From the NCBI GenBank assembly GCA_036004445.1, contig DASYRL010000067.1:1-64000 (forward strand): DNA of 64,000 nt, written 5' to 3'. Below, in pieces: positions 1-7,777 of the stretch; position 1 is the stretch's first letter; each line of letters begins with the position of its first letter. This DNA is from DASXUC01 sp036004445. Lineage in GTDB: Bacteria > Sysuimicrobiota > Sysuimicrobiia > Sysuimicrobiales > Kaftiobacteriaceae. The notes beneath the pieces were generated by a model. It had not been told where the DNA came from. It was given only the letters and a program-made list of their open reading frames with translations, and made no database searches. Both the position numbers and the translations under genes were made by a program.

Positions 1-9
1 TGGACGACT

Positions 10-1722
10 CTAGTCTACGAACAGCGGCACGATCTCATACTTGTTCACGTCCAACAGTCCGCGGTCGGTGATCTTCAAGGCCGGGATCACCGACAGCGCC
101 AGAAACGACAGCGTCATGAATGGGTCATCGAGCCGGCTGCCCATCCGGTGCGCCATTTGCTGAAGCCCGCGCACGCCCTCGGCGACCTCGGCGATCGGAC
201 GGTCGGACATCAGCCCGGCAATGGGCAGCGGCAGCGCGGCTACCTCACGTCCGGCGATTGCCACCTGGCCGCCCTTCATGTCGATGAGGACCTCGACCGC
301 CGCGCGCATCGACTCATCGTCCGCCCCCACGACGATGAGGTTGTGCGCGTCGTGCGCGACGGTCGACGCCAGCGCCCCCAGTTTGAGGCCGAATCCCCGG
401 ACGAAGCCGATCCCCACACGGCCGCTGCCGGTGTGCCGTTCGATGAGCGCGATCTTGAGCAGGTCCCGTTCAACGTCGGCAACCGCCTCGCCGCCGGCGA
501 CCTTCGGCACGTCGGTAGCGGCTTCGGTCACGATCTGATCGGGGACGACCTGGATGACGCGGATCCGCGTGCCGGAGGTCCGAACGCCAAAGCGCAGCCC
601 CGCGCGTTGCACGTTCATCGACACCGGAAGCGCGGGCAGCGTGCGAGGACGCTCGTACGGCAGCAGCACTCCATCCTCAGCCACCAGGCGCCCGCCGCGG
701 TAGACCTGGGCCGGCTGGGGGGCCCGGAAATCGTCGAACGCAATCAGGTCGGCCCGCCGCCCCGGGGCGACTGCCCCGCGATCGTGCAGCCGGAAGTACT
801 CGGCCGCGTTGAGGGAGGCCAGCTGGAGGGCGAGGAAGGGATCGAGGCCCCACTCGATGGCCCGCCGCACCATCGAGTCGATGTGGCCTTCTGTCAGGAG
901 CGCCAGAGGGTTGCGGTCGTCGGTGACAAAGAAGCACCGCCGCGCGGTTTTCTGGTTGACCAGCGGCAGCAGGTCGATGAGATTCCGCGCCCCTGTCGCC
1001 TCGCGGATCATCACGTACATGCCGCTGCGCAGTTTCTCGCGGGCTTCGTCGACTGTGGTGCACTCATGGTCAGACATGATCCCCGCGCCGGCATACGCGT
1101 TGAGATCGAGCCCCCGCAGCCCCGGCGCATGTCCGTCGATGACCCGCTGGCGCGCCGCGGCGATCTTCGCCAGCACGTTCGGATCACCGGCCAGGACGCC
1201 GGGATAGTTCATCATCTCTGCGAGGCCCGGTACCCACCGGTCCTGCATCAAGACTTCCAGATCTGTCGGTCCCAGCGTCGCTCCCGAACTTTCATAGGGA
1301 CCGGCCGGCACACAGGATGAGGCCATCAGGTGGACCGACAGCGGATTGTACTTGGCTGCTTCGAACATGTAGCGGAACCCGGTCATCCCCAGGACGTTGG
1401 CCATCTCGTGTGGATCTGCGATGACCGTCGTGGTGCCGCGTGGGACCACGGCGTGAGCAAACTCGGCGATGTTCACCATCGCACTTTCGATGTGCACGTG
1501 CCCGTCGATGAATCCGGGCGCGACGTAGCGGCCGCGGAGGTCGTGGACCGCGACCGCCTGGTAGCTGCCCGAGGGTCCCGTTCCGGCGATACGCCCGTCG
1601 GCGACCGCGACCTCGCCTTCGACGATGTCCTGGCTGAAGAGGTCGACGATCCTGACGTTGGTGAGGACGAGATCGGCCGGCTCGCGGCCGCGGGCGACGG
1701 CGATGAACCGCGAAAGCTCCAT
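10..1722 (-). CDS. ade: Adenine deaminase
   Basis: Adenine deaminase of the amidohydrolase superfamily, converting adenine to hypoxanthine and ammonia in the cytosol. At 570 residues it is full length. The metal motif GHVHIES lies at residues 74-80, DPHEMANV at 103-110, SDHE at 217-220 and VTDDR at 266-270; these carry the His/Asp ligands expected of the family. The C-terminal half (HNLIVVGAD near 467) is the Ade-specific domain. It starts at ATG 1722 and its stop is at the left edge of the window. It diverges from a purine phosphoribosyltransferase gene across about 60 bp. The molybdenum hydroxylase genes beyond that could oxidise its product hypoxanthine. The family call is firm; its assignment to the same pathway rests on proximity. 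Confidence 0.95.
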   Translation of the reverse strand: MELSRFIAVARGREPADLVLTNVRIVDLFSQDIVEGEVAVADGRIAGTGPSGSYQAVAVHDLRGRYVAPGFIDGHVHIESAMVNIAEFAHAVVPRGTTTVIADPHEMANVLGMTGFRYMFEAAKYNPLSVHLMASSCVPAGPYESSGATLGPTDLEVLMQDRWVPGLAEMMNYPGVLAGDPNVLAKIAAARQRVIDGHAPGLRGLDLNAYAGAGIMSDHECTTVDEAREKLRSGMYVMIREATGARNLIDLLPLVNQKTARRCFFVTDDRNPLALLTEGHIDSMVRRAIEWGLDPFLALQLASLNAAEYFRLHDRGAVAPGRRADLIAFDDFRAPQPAQVYRGGRLVAEDGVLLPYERPRTLPALPVSMNVQRAGLRFGVRTSGTRIRVIQVVPDQIVTEAATDVPKVAGGEAVADVERDLLKIALIERHTGSGRVGIGFVRGFGLKLGALASTVAHDAHNLIVVGADDESMRAAVEVLIDMKGGQVAIAGREVAALPLPIAGLMSDRPIAEVAEGVRGLQQMAHRMGSRLDDPFMTLSFLALSVIPALKITDRGLLDVNKYEIVPLFVD

Positions 1723-1782
1723 GGGCGAACGTTTTTACTCTTCGAGAGGGATTCCTCTGCGCCAACAAGAAAGGGCCGAACC

Positions 1783-2352
1783 ATGGCTCACACTTTGCCA
1801 TTCAACGGACAAACACATTACGACTTGAAAATCGCGGGCACCGTACGGTCCCTGCCGCTGATTCAGGTAGCGCCCGATACCTGGATCGCGTACTACTACA
1901 GTCTGGGTGACACCGAGGTGATCGACCGCGCCGCAAAGCTCCTGGCGCCCCAGATGAACGACCCCGACATCCTGATCACCACGGAGATCAAGGGAATCCC
2001 CCTCGTGCATGCGATCGCCACGAACCTGGGGCTCAAGCCCTACGTCGTGTGCCAGAAGCGGATCCGCCCGTTCATGCTCTCTCCGCTGGTCGTGCGGTAC
2101 AAGCCCATCACTGCGAAGACGGAGCAGGAGCTCTACCTCGACGGTCGCGATGCGGTGAAAGTGAAAGGAAAGCGGGTCGCGCTGGTGGACGACGTCTTCA
2201 GCACCGGCGAGACTGTCCGGGCAATGGAGGAACTCGTGCGCCAGGCCGGGGGCGAGATTGTCGCTAAGGCGGCGATCCTGCTGGAAGGCGAGGAGATTTC
2301 CGGCATCAAGCACTTGGCCATTCTTCCGATCTTCAAATCCAACCACGCGTAG
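1783..2352 (+). CDS. Purine phosphoribosyltransferase (APRT/XPRT-like)
   Basis: A 189-residue type I phosphoribosyltransferase that would transfer a purine base onto PRPP to give a nucleotide. The PRPP-binding motif VALVDDVFSTGET is at about residues 131-143, with two acidic residues followed by STGET as in the family. The central segment DILITTEIKGIPL matches the fold of the adenine/xanthine PRT group. The exact base (adenine, hypoxanthine or xanthine) cannot be read from the sequence. ATG 1783 was chosen because homology begins there; the frame stays open upstream but runs through the divergent ade gene. It is the first gene of a tightly packed run into the xanthine dehydrogenase genes, 11 bp ahead of the FAD subunit. 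This suggests that the operon both salvages and oxidises purines. Confidence 0.85.
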   Translation: MAHTLPFNGQTHYDLKIAGTVRSLPLIQVAPDTWIAYYYSLGDTEVIDRAAKLLAPQMNDPDILITTEIKGIPLVHAIATNLGLKPYVVCQKRIRPFMLSPLVVRYKPITAKTEQELYLDGRDAVKVKGKRVALVDDVFSTGETVRAMEELVRQAGGEIVAKAAILLEGEEISGIKHLAILPIFKSNHA

Positions 2353-2363
2353 GCTCGCGGACC

Positions 2364-3257
2364 ATGGAGGTCCTGCTGCCCCGTAGCCTTGACGAAGCCC
2401 TGGAGATGAAAGCCGCGTCGCCGCAGGCCGTCCCGATTGCCGGCGGTACCGATCTGATGGTGGAGCTGAACTTCGACCGGCGGCGGCCCGATGGCCTCAT
2501 CGACGTCTCGAGGCTGCCCGAACTCCGCGAGTGGCGGCGCGAAGATGGTGGTTTCTTCCTGGGCGCCGGAGTAACGTACAGCCGCATCGTCACGGAGCTG
2601 CACCAGTTTGTCCCGCTCGTCCAGGCATCGCGCACCGTGGGATCTCCGCAGATCCGGAACGCGGGAACGGTCGGAGGCAATCTGGGCACCGCTTCCCCGG
2701 CGGGGGACGCGCTGCCCGTGCTTGCCGCCTATGACGCCCAGGTGCTGCTGGGTTCCGCCGGCAACCGGCATACGCTCCCCTGGCATGCCTTCATGACCGG
2801 GCCGAAGAAGACGGCGATCGGATCCGATGAGCTGATCCTCGGCGTGCGGTGGAGACCAGTCCGAGGCCCAGGATCGTTCTCGAAAATCGGAACGCGCAAC
2901 GCCATGGTCATCGCTCTCGCCAGCCTCTGTCTCGTGATGGACGAGGATGGGCGCACGGTGCGGGTAGCCCTGGGTTCCGTCGGGCCGACCATCTTGCGCG
3001 CGCCCGACGCGGAGGAGTTTGCCGCAGCGGCGATGACGCGGTCCGGCACCTGGGATGATCCACGGGCCGGTCTCCCGCTGCAGACGGCAGACGAGTTCGG
3101 CGAGCGCGTGGCCGCCGCGTCCCGGCCGATCGATGATGTTCGGGGCAGCGCCGCCTACCGGCGCCACGCCTGCCGCGTGCTCGCGACCCGGGCGCTGGCG
3201 TGGGCGCTTGACGACCGAACGGCGCAATCGGGCAAGCGCGCAAGCGAGGAAGCTTAG
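2364..3257 (+). CDS. Xanthine dehydrogenase-type FAD-binding subunit
   Basis: FAD subunit (CoxM/XdhB type, 297 residues) of a three-subunit molybdenum hydroxylase. It passes electrons from the iron-sulfur subunit to the acceptor. The two FAD signatures of the family are visible: AGGTDLMVEL near residue 27 and TVGGNLGTASPAGD near residue 103; the usual C-terminal CO-dehydrogenase flavoprotein domain follows. The stop codon overlaps the GTG start of the 2Fe-2S subunit by one base, indicating translational coupling. The subunit order FAD, 2Fe-2S, then Mo, with a deaminase inserted before the Mo subunit, resembles purine-degradation clusters rather than CO-dehydrogenase operons. Confidence 0.93.
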   Translation: MEVLLPRSLDEALEMKAASPQAVPIAGGTDLMVELNFDRRRPDGLIDVSRLPELREWRREDGGFFLGAGVTYSRIVTELHQFVPLVQASRTVGSPQIRNAGTVGGNLGTASPAGDALPVLAAYDAQVLLGSAGNRHTLPWHAFMTGPKKTAIGSDELILGVRWRPVRGPGSFSKIGTRNAMVIALASLCLVMDEDGRTVRVALGSVGPTILRAPDAEEFAAAAMTRSGTWDDPRAGLPLQTADEFGERVAAASRPIDDVRGSAAYRRHACRVLATRALAWALDDRTAQSGKRASEEA

Positions 3258-3751
3258 TGCGAGTACGCGTGCGGGTCAACGGGGAATGGCGTGAGGCGGA
3301 GGTGTGGCCCGGGGCCAGTCTACTGTACCTGCTGCGAGAGCCGCTGGGTTTGGTGGGATCGAAGAACGCCTGCGAGCAGGGAGAGTGCGGCTCCTGCTCC
3401 GTGTGGCTGGACGGACGGCTGGTCTGCGCGTGCCTCGTCCTCGCCGCGCAGGCACACGGCCGGGAGGTGCAGACAGTGGAATCGCTGGCCGGACCCGACG
3501 GGCTGCACCCGGTGCAAGAAGCGTTCCTCGAGGCCGGGGCGGTGCAGTGCGGCTTTTGCACGCCTGGGCTGATCGTCGCGGTCGCGGACCTGCTGCGCCG
3601 CCATCCCCGGCCCGCCGACCCGCAAATCCGCGAGGCCCTGTCCGGCAATCTCTGCCGCTGCACCGGATATGAGAAGATTCTCGACGCCGTGCATCTGGCG
3701 GCGGCCAAAATGACGGGAACACGGGAACATGGGAGCACGGGAACATGGTAA
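3257..3751 (+). CDS. Xanthine dehydrogenase-type 2Fe-2S subunit
   Basis: Iron-sulfur subunit (164 residues) with both [2Fe-2S] clusters of the molybdenum hydroxylase family. The plant-ferredoxin-type cluster uses C39, C44, C47 and C57 or C59. The second cluster uses C98, C101, C133 and C135 (motifs CGFC and CRCTG). It starts at GTG 3257, overlapping the previous stop. The last twelve or so residues (TGTREHGSTGTW) are not family sequence. They come from a tandem 8-mer DNA repeat at 3713-3748 that carries the reading frame to its stop, and the next gene's ATG lies inside the same repeat. Confidence 0.93.
   Translation: MRVRVRVNGEWREAEVWPGASLLYLLREPLGLVGSKNACEQGECGSCSVWLDGRLVCACLVLAAQAHGREVQTVESLAGPDGLHPVQEAFLEAGAVQCGFCTPGLIVAVADLLRRHPRPADPQIREALSGNLCRCTGYEKILDAVHLAAAKMTGTREHGSTGTW
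3713..3748 (+). repeat. Tandem ACGGGAAC octamers (STRR-like)
   Basis: Four 8-bp units (ACGGGAAC at 3713, 3721 and 3737; variant ATGGGAGC at 3729) plus a partial ATGG unit. The array codes for the tail of the iron-sulfur subunit, and its last unit supplies the ATG (3745) of the following deaminase. It belongs to the same class as the other short arrays in this window. Confidence 0.9.
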
Positions 3752-5142
3752 GGCGCAGGATCGTCATCGATTCCTGTGATGTCCTCGTGACCATGGACGA
3801 TGCGGGGACCGAGATCGCCGGCGGCTCGCTCCTTGTCGAAGACGGTGTCATTGCATGGGTCGGCCATGGCAGCGTTCCGAACGCGGAAGGCGCCGAGGTC
3901 GTCAATGGGCGCGGCACGGTGGCGACCCCGGGATTGATCAACAGTCATCACCATCTCTACCAATCGATGACGCGCGTGTACGCCCAGGAACAGGGGTTGT
4001 TCGGCTGGCTGCGACGGCTCTACCCGGTGTGGACCGGTCTGGACTTGGATTGGATGCGCGCCGCCGCCGGAGTGGGGTTGGCCGAACTGGCGCTGTCCGG
4101 CTGCTCGACAACGACCGATCATCACTACATCTTCCCCAGCGGCATGACCGGAATTCTTGAGGCAGAGGTCGACGTCGCCCGGGCGATCGGTCTACGGTTT
4201 CATCCGTGCCGCGGCTCGATGGATCTCGGGGCATCGTCCGGCGGCCTGCCTCCGGACGAGATCGTCGAAGACCTCGACGCGATTCTTTCCCACACCGAGG
4301 CGGCCGTGCACCGGCTCCACGATCCCGGTCCGGGATCGATGCTGCGAGTGGCCGTCGCACCCTGTTCACCGTTTTCGGCCACGCCCCGGCTCATGCGTGA
4401 ATCGGCGACCCTGGCGCGGCGGCTCGGCGTGCGACTGCACACGCACATCGCCGAAACCGCGGACGAGGCGCAGTACTGCGTTCAGACGTTCGGCCGCCGA
4501 CCGCTGGAACTGCTCGAGGATCTGGAATGGCTGGGGTCCGACGTCTGGCTGGCCCACTGCGTCCACCTCAACGACGACGACGTGCGCCGCATCGCACAGA
4601 CAGGTACCGCGGTGGCCTGGTGCCCCTCGTCGAACCTGCGCCTGGGATCGGGCATCGCGCCGGCCCGGGCGCTGTTGGACGCGGGCGCGGCAGTCGGGCT
4701 GGCGGTCGACGGATCCGCGTCCAACGATACCGGGCACATGCTGGCGGAAGTGCGGCAGGCGATGCTGGCTGTCCGCGCGCAGGGCCCGGACGGCATAACG
4801 GCGCGCGGCGCGCTGAGAGTTGCCACGCGGGGCAGCGCGCGCTGCCTGGGGTGGGATGACATCGGCGCTCTCGAGGTTGGGAAACGCGGCGACGTCGCGC
4901 TCTTCCGTGTTGATGGGCTGGCCTTCGCCGGGGCAGACGCCGACCCGGTCGCTGCGCTCATCTTCTGCACTCCCCAGCGCGTACACGATCTCTTCGTCGA
5001 AGGACGCGCAGTCGTGCGAGAGGGCCGACTGGTCAACGTCGACGAGCAGGCCCTCGCCGCCGACGGCCACCGCGTCGGCCGCCGCATTGCCAGGTTTGGC
5101 GAGTCACGAGTCACGAGTCACGAGTTACGAGGATCGGCATGA
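3745..5142 (+). CDS. 8-oxoguanine deaminase-like amidohydrolase
   Basis: Amidohydrolase of the COG0402 (TrzA/AtzB/8-oxoguanine deaminase) group, 465 residues. The motif SHHHLYQSMTR at residues 67-77 is characteristic of 8-oxoguanine deaminases, which make urate from 8-oxoguanine. Other metal ligands are seen in HTHIAE (~235), LAHCVHL (~272) and VDGSASND (~325). It lies between the 2Fe-2S and Mo subunits of the xanthine dehydrogenase, so both enzymes would produce urate; no uricase is visible here. Guanine or cytosine deaminase is the main alternative. ATG 3745 falls inside a tandem repeat and overlaps the previous gene by 7 bp. The C-terminal tail (SRVTSHELRGS) is encoded by a different repeat at 5100-5132. 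Confidence 0.8.
   Translation: MVRRRIVIDSCDVLVTMDDAGTEIAGGSLLVEDGVIAWVGHGSVPNAEGAEVVNGRGTVATPGLINSHHHLYQSMTRVYAQEQGLFGWLRRLYPVWTGLDLDWMRAAAGVGLAELALSGCSTTTDHHYIFPSGMTGILEAEVDVARAIGLRFHPCRGSMDLGASSGGLPPDEIVEDLDAILSHTEAAVHRLHDPGPGSMLRVAVAPCSPFSATPRLMRESATLARRLGVRLHTHIAETADEAQYCVQTFGRRPLELLEDLEWLGSDVWLAHCVHLNDDDVRRIAQTGTAVAWCPSSNLRLGSGIAPARALLDAGAAVGLAVDGSASNDTGHMLAEVRQAMLAVRAQGPDGITARGALRVATRGSARCLGWDDIGALEVGKRGDVALFRVDGLAFAGADADPVAALIFCTPQRVHDLFVEGRAVVREGRLVNVDEQALAADGHRVGRRIARFGESRVTSHELRGSA
5100..5132 (+). repeat. Tandem CGAGTCA heptamers (STRR-like)
   Basis: Four and a half 7-bp units (CGAGTCA three times, then CGAGTTA and CGAGG). They lie at the 3' end of the deaminase gene and are translated as its tail, immediately before the ATG at 5139 of the Mo subunit. 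Confidence 0.9.
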
Positions 5143-7550
5143 GCGTCAAGGTCATCGAACGGGTCAGGGGCGTCATCGGCGAAAGCGCGCGGCGAGCCGA
5201 TGGCGCGCCAAAGGTGAAAGGACAGTTTCTCTACGGAAGCGACCTGTGGGCGGATAACATGCTGTGGGGCTACACGCTGCGTAGTCCTCACCCCCACGCG
5301 CGCATCCGGTCGATCGACGTCTCCAAAGCGGTGGCCAGCCCGGGCGTGCACGCTGTGCTGCTGGCCCCCGACGTCCCGGGCAAGAAGACGTACGGACTCG
5401 ATTTCGCCGACCAGCCGGTGCTGGCGGGAGAGCGCGTACGCTACCAGGGAGAGCCCGTCGTGATCCTCGCCGCGGTGGACCTGGAAACCGCCAAGCGGGC
5501 GGCGCAGACCATTGTGGTGGACTACGAAGTGCTGCCGGCGGTGACGGACATGGAACAAGCGCTGCGGCCGGATGCCCCTCAAGTCCACGACTACGGAAAT
5601 ATCCTCCGTCACGTCCACATCGTGCACGGCGATCCAGAGACCCCCGCAGAGGTGTGGGTCGAGGGCTACTACGAGACAGGGATGCAGGATCAGGCCATGC
5701 TCGGACCGGAGTCGGGCATGGCCATCCCCGCGGACGACGGCGGCGTGGATCTCCACGTTGCCACACAATGGCTGCACGTCGACCGCCAGCAGATCGCGCC
5801 GTGCCTGAACCTGCCGACTGAGAAAGTCCGCCTGCACCTCGCCGGAGTCGGCGGCGCGTTTGGGGCGCGGGAAGACGTCAGCATGCACGTGCATGCCTGC
5901 ATGCTGGCGCTGCGCACCGGCCGTCCCGTCAAGATGTCGTACAGCCGTGAAGAGTCCTTCTTCGGGCATGTCCACCGGCATCCATTTCGGATCTGGATCC
6001 GCACGGGTGCGGCCCCGGACGGCCGGTTGATCACCGCCGCCGTCCGCATCCTCGCCGACGGCGGCGCATACGCGTCGTCATCCACCGCGGTGATCGGCAA
6101 CGCGTGCACGTTCGCTGCCGGCCCGTACGAGGTGCCCAACGCGCTGATCGACGGCACGATGATGTACACCAACAACCCACCCTGCGGGGCGATGCGCGGG
6201 TTTGGAGCGGTGCAGGTGTGTTTCGCTTACGAGGCGCAAATGGACAAGCTCGCGCGCGCGCTGGAACTCGATCCTGTGGCGATCCGCCTGCGTAACGCCC
6301 TGGCGACCGGGTCGGTGCTGCCGACGGGCCAGGTGATCCGCGGCAGTGCGCCGGTGCGCGAGGTCATCGAGCGTTGTGCCGCAATCCCGATGCCCGCCGC
6401 GCAGTCTGGTCCGCGCGACGTCCTCTCCCTGCCCGGCGGCGCCAACAACGTGAGCCGCGGCGAGCACCTCAAGCGCGGCGTGGGATTCGCGGTCGGCTAC
6501 AAGAACATTGCCTACAGTGAGGGATTCGACGATACCTCCGAGGTCCGAGTCAAGCTGTTCCTCGGGGCGAAGGGGCCGGTGGCCGAGGTCCACTGCGCGG
6601 CCGCGGAGGTCGGGCAGGGGGTTCATACGATCCTCGCGCAGATAGCCCGGACGGAACTCGGCGCGGTTGACGTCGTCCTCCATCCGACCGACACGGCGGT
6701 GGGATCGGCGGGTTCCACGTCGGCATCGCGGCAGACGGTGATGTCCGGCGGAGCCGTCCAGCTGGCCTGCCGGGCGGTCCGCGATGAACTGTTCCGGCGC
6801 GCCGCGGAAGATTGGAAGCGCGGATCGTTCGGCCCGATGCCGTCGGGCGAGTTCGCGCTCGACGCCGGCGGCATCATCTCCATCGGCGATCGGCCGGTCG
6901 GGCGGATCGAGGATTTTCTCGCGACACCTATCGAACAGACCCGCACGTTCCACCACCGGCGCACGACTCCAATGGATGCCCGCGGCCAGGGGGATCCCCA
7001 CGTTATGTTTGCCTTCGCGGCGCAGCGCGCGGTGGTCGAGGTCGATGCCGATCTCGGACTCGTCCGCGTCGTGCAGATCGCCGCCGCCCAGGATGTCGGC
7101 AAGGCGCTCAACCCGCAGAGCGTTCTCGGCCAGATCGAGGGCGGGACGGCCCAGGGCCTCGGGCTGGCGTTGATGGAGGAAATCCAGCTTGCAGACGGCA
7201 AGGTCCGGAATCCGAACTTCACCGACTATCTGATTCCGACGATCCTCGACATGCCGACGGTGGAGTCGGAGCTGGTCGAGGAACCGGAGCCCGGGGTCCC
7301 GTTCGGGGCGAAAGGCGTCGGCGAGCCTTCGACCATCGTGTCGACGGCAGCCATCGTGGCCGCGCTGCGCGATGCGACCGGCCGGGAACTCAACCGCGTG
7401 CCGGTCAGGCCCGACGATCTGATCGGGCTGAGCCCACCTGTGACGTCCAGCGGACCGCCGCCCGTACCCGACGTGCCGTCACCTACGCCGATCCCGGCGC
7501 TGCACGGGCTGGCCGCCGGCCAGGAAGAGTTGATCGGACCCGCCGAGTGA
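5139..7550 (+). CDS. Xanthine dehydrogenase-type molybdopterin subunit
   Basis: Large catalytic subunit (803 residues) that binds the molybdenum cofactor and hydroxylates the purine. The N-terminal a/b hammerhead domain (KVKGQFLYGSDL onward) is followed by Mo-binding motifs: GVGGAFGARED near 231, GAMRGFGAVQ near 349, and GVGEPST near 727. The last carries the family's catalytic Glu. Together with the two upstream subunits it completes a heterotrimeric xanthine/hypoxanthine dehydrogenase. Its ATGA overlaps the deaminase stop. The C-terminal proline-rich tail after about residue 765 is longer than usual. A MOT1-like molybdate transporter lies at 33035-34285. Substrate identity is inferred from the purine context, since the family also oxidises aldehydes, nicotinate and CO. 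Confidence 0.92.
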   Translation: MSVKVIERVRGVIGESARRADGAPKVKGQFLYGSDLWADNMLWGYTLRSPHPHARIRSIDVSKAVASPGVHAVLLAPDVPGKKTYGLDFADQPVLAGERVRYQGEPVVILAAVDLETAKRAAQTIVVDYEVLPAVTDMEQALRPDAPQVHDYGNILRHVHIVHGDPETPAEVWVEGYYETGMQDQAMLGPESGMAIPADDGGVDLHVATQWLHVDRQQIAPCLNLPTEKVRLHLAGVGGAFGAREDVSMHVHACMLALRTGRPVKMSYSREESFFGHVHRHPFRIWIRTGAAPDGRLITAAVRILADGGAYASSSTAVIGNACTFAAGPYEVPNALIDGTMMYTNNPPCGAMRGFGAVQVCFAYEAQMDKLARALELDPVAIRLRNALATGSVLPTGQVIRGSAPVREVIERCAAIPMPAAQSGPRDVLSLPGGANNVSRGEHLKRGVGFAVGYKNIAYSEGFDDTSEVRVKLFLGAKGPVAEVHCAAAEVGQGVHTILAQIARTELGAVDVVLHPTDTAVGSAGSTSASRQTVMSGGAVQLACRAVRDELFRRAAEDWKRGSFGPMPSGEFALDAGGIISIGDRPVGRIEDFLATPIEQTRTFHHRRTTPMDARGQGDPHVMFAFAAQRAVVEVDADLGLVRVVQIAAAQDVGKALNPQSVLGQIEGGTAQGLGLALMEEIQLADGKVRNPNFTDYLIPTILDMPTVESELVEEPEPGVPFGAKGVGEPSTIVSTAAIVAALRDATGRELNRVPVRPDDLIGLSPPVTSSGPPPVPDVPSPTPIPALHGLAAGQEELIGPAE

Positions 7551-7777
7551 CCTGTTACTACTGCGATCAGTGGGGGCAGCTCAAGCCGTTCATCAGCTTC
7601 CACCGGCCGCTGCGCGACTACGTGGCCGCCGCCAAACGATCCGGCCTGGAACTGGGCGACCTCGAACAACCGGAAGTGCCGGAAGAGGGGCGCCGCGAAC
7701 TCCCTGCGTCCTATCTGCGGTCGGCCCAGCGGGTGCCCTTTTCGTATGTGTTCAAGTTCGTCGCGGCGCAGGGATGA
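7547..7777 (+). pseudogene. Methyltransferase C-terminal remnant (small ORF)
   Basis: A 76-codon frame. Its segment SFHRPLRDYVAAAKRSGLEL, followed by ELPASYLRSAQRVPFSYVFK, resembles the extreme C-terminus of class I SAM-dependent methyltransferases. The SAM-binding domain is absent. The GTG at 7547 overlaps the stop of the Mo subunit (GTGA) and its own stop overlaps the ATG of the next gene (ATGA). It could therefore be translated as a short protein by coupling. The simplest reading is a deletion that removed the methyltransferase N-terminus. A functional small protein is the alternative. Confidence 0.5.

Noticed and set aside
148..1320. Plus-strand open frame opposite adenine deaminase
   Set aside because: No family motifs and a strong deaminase on the other strand.
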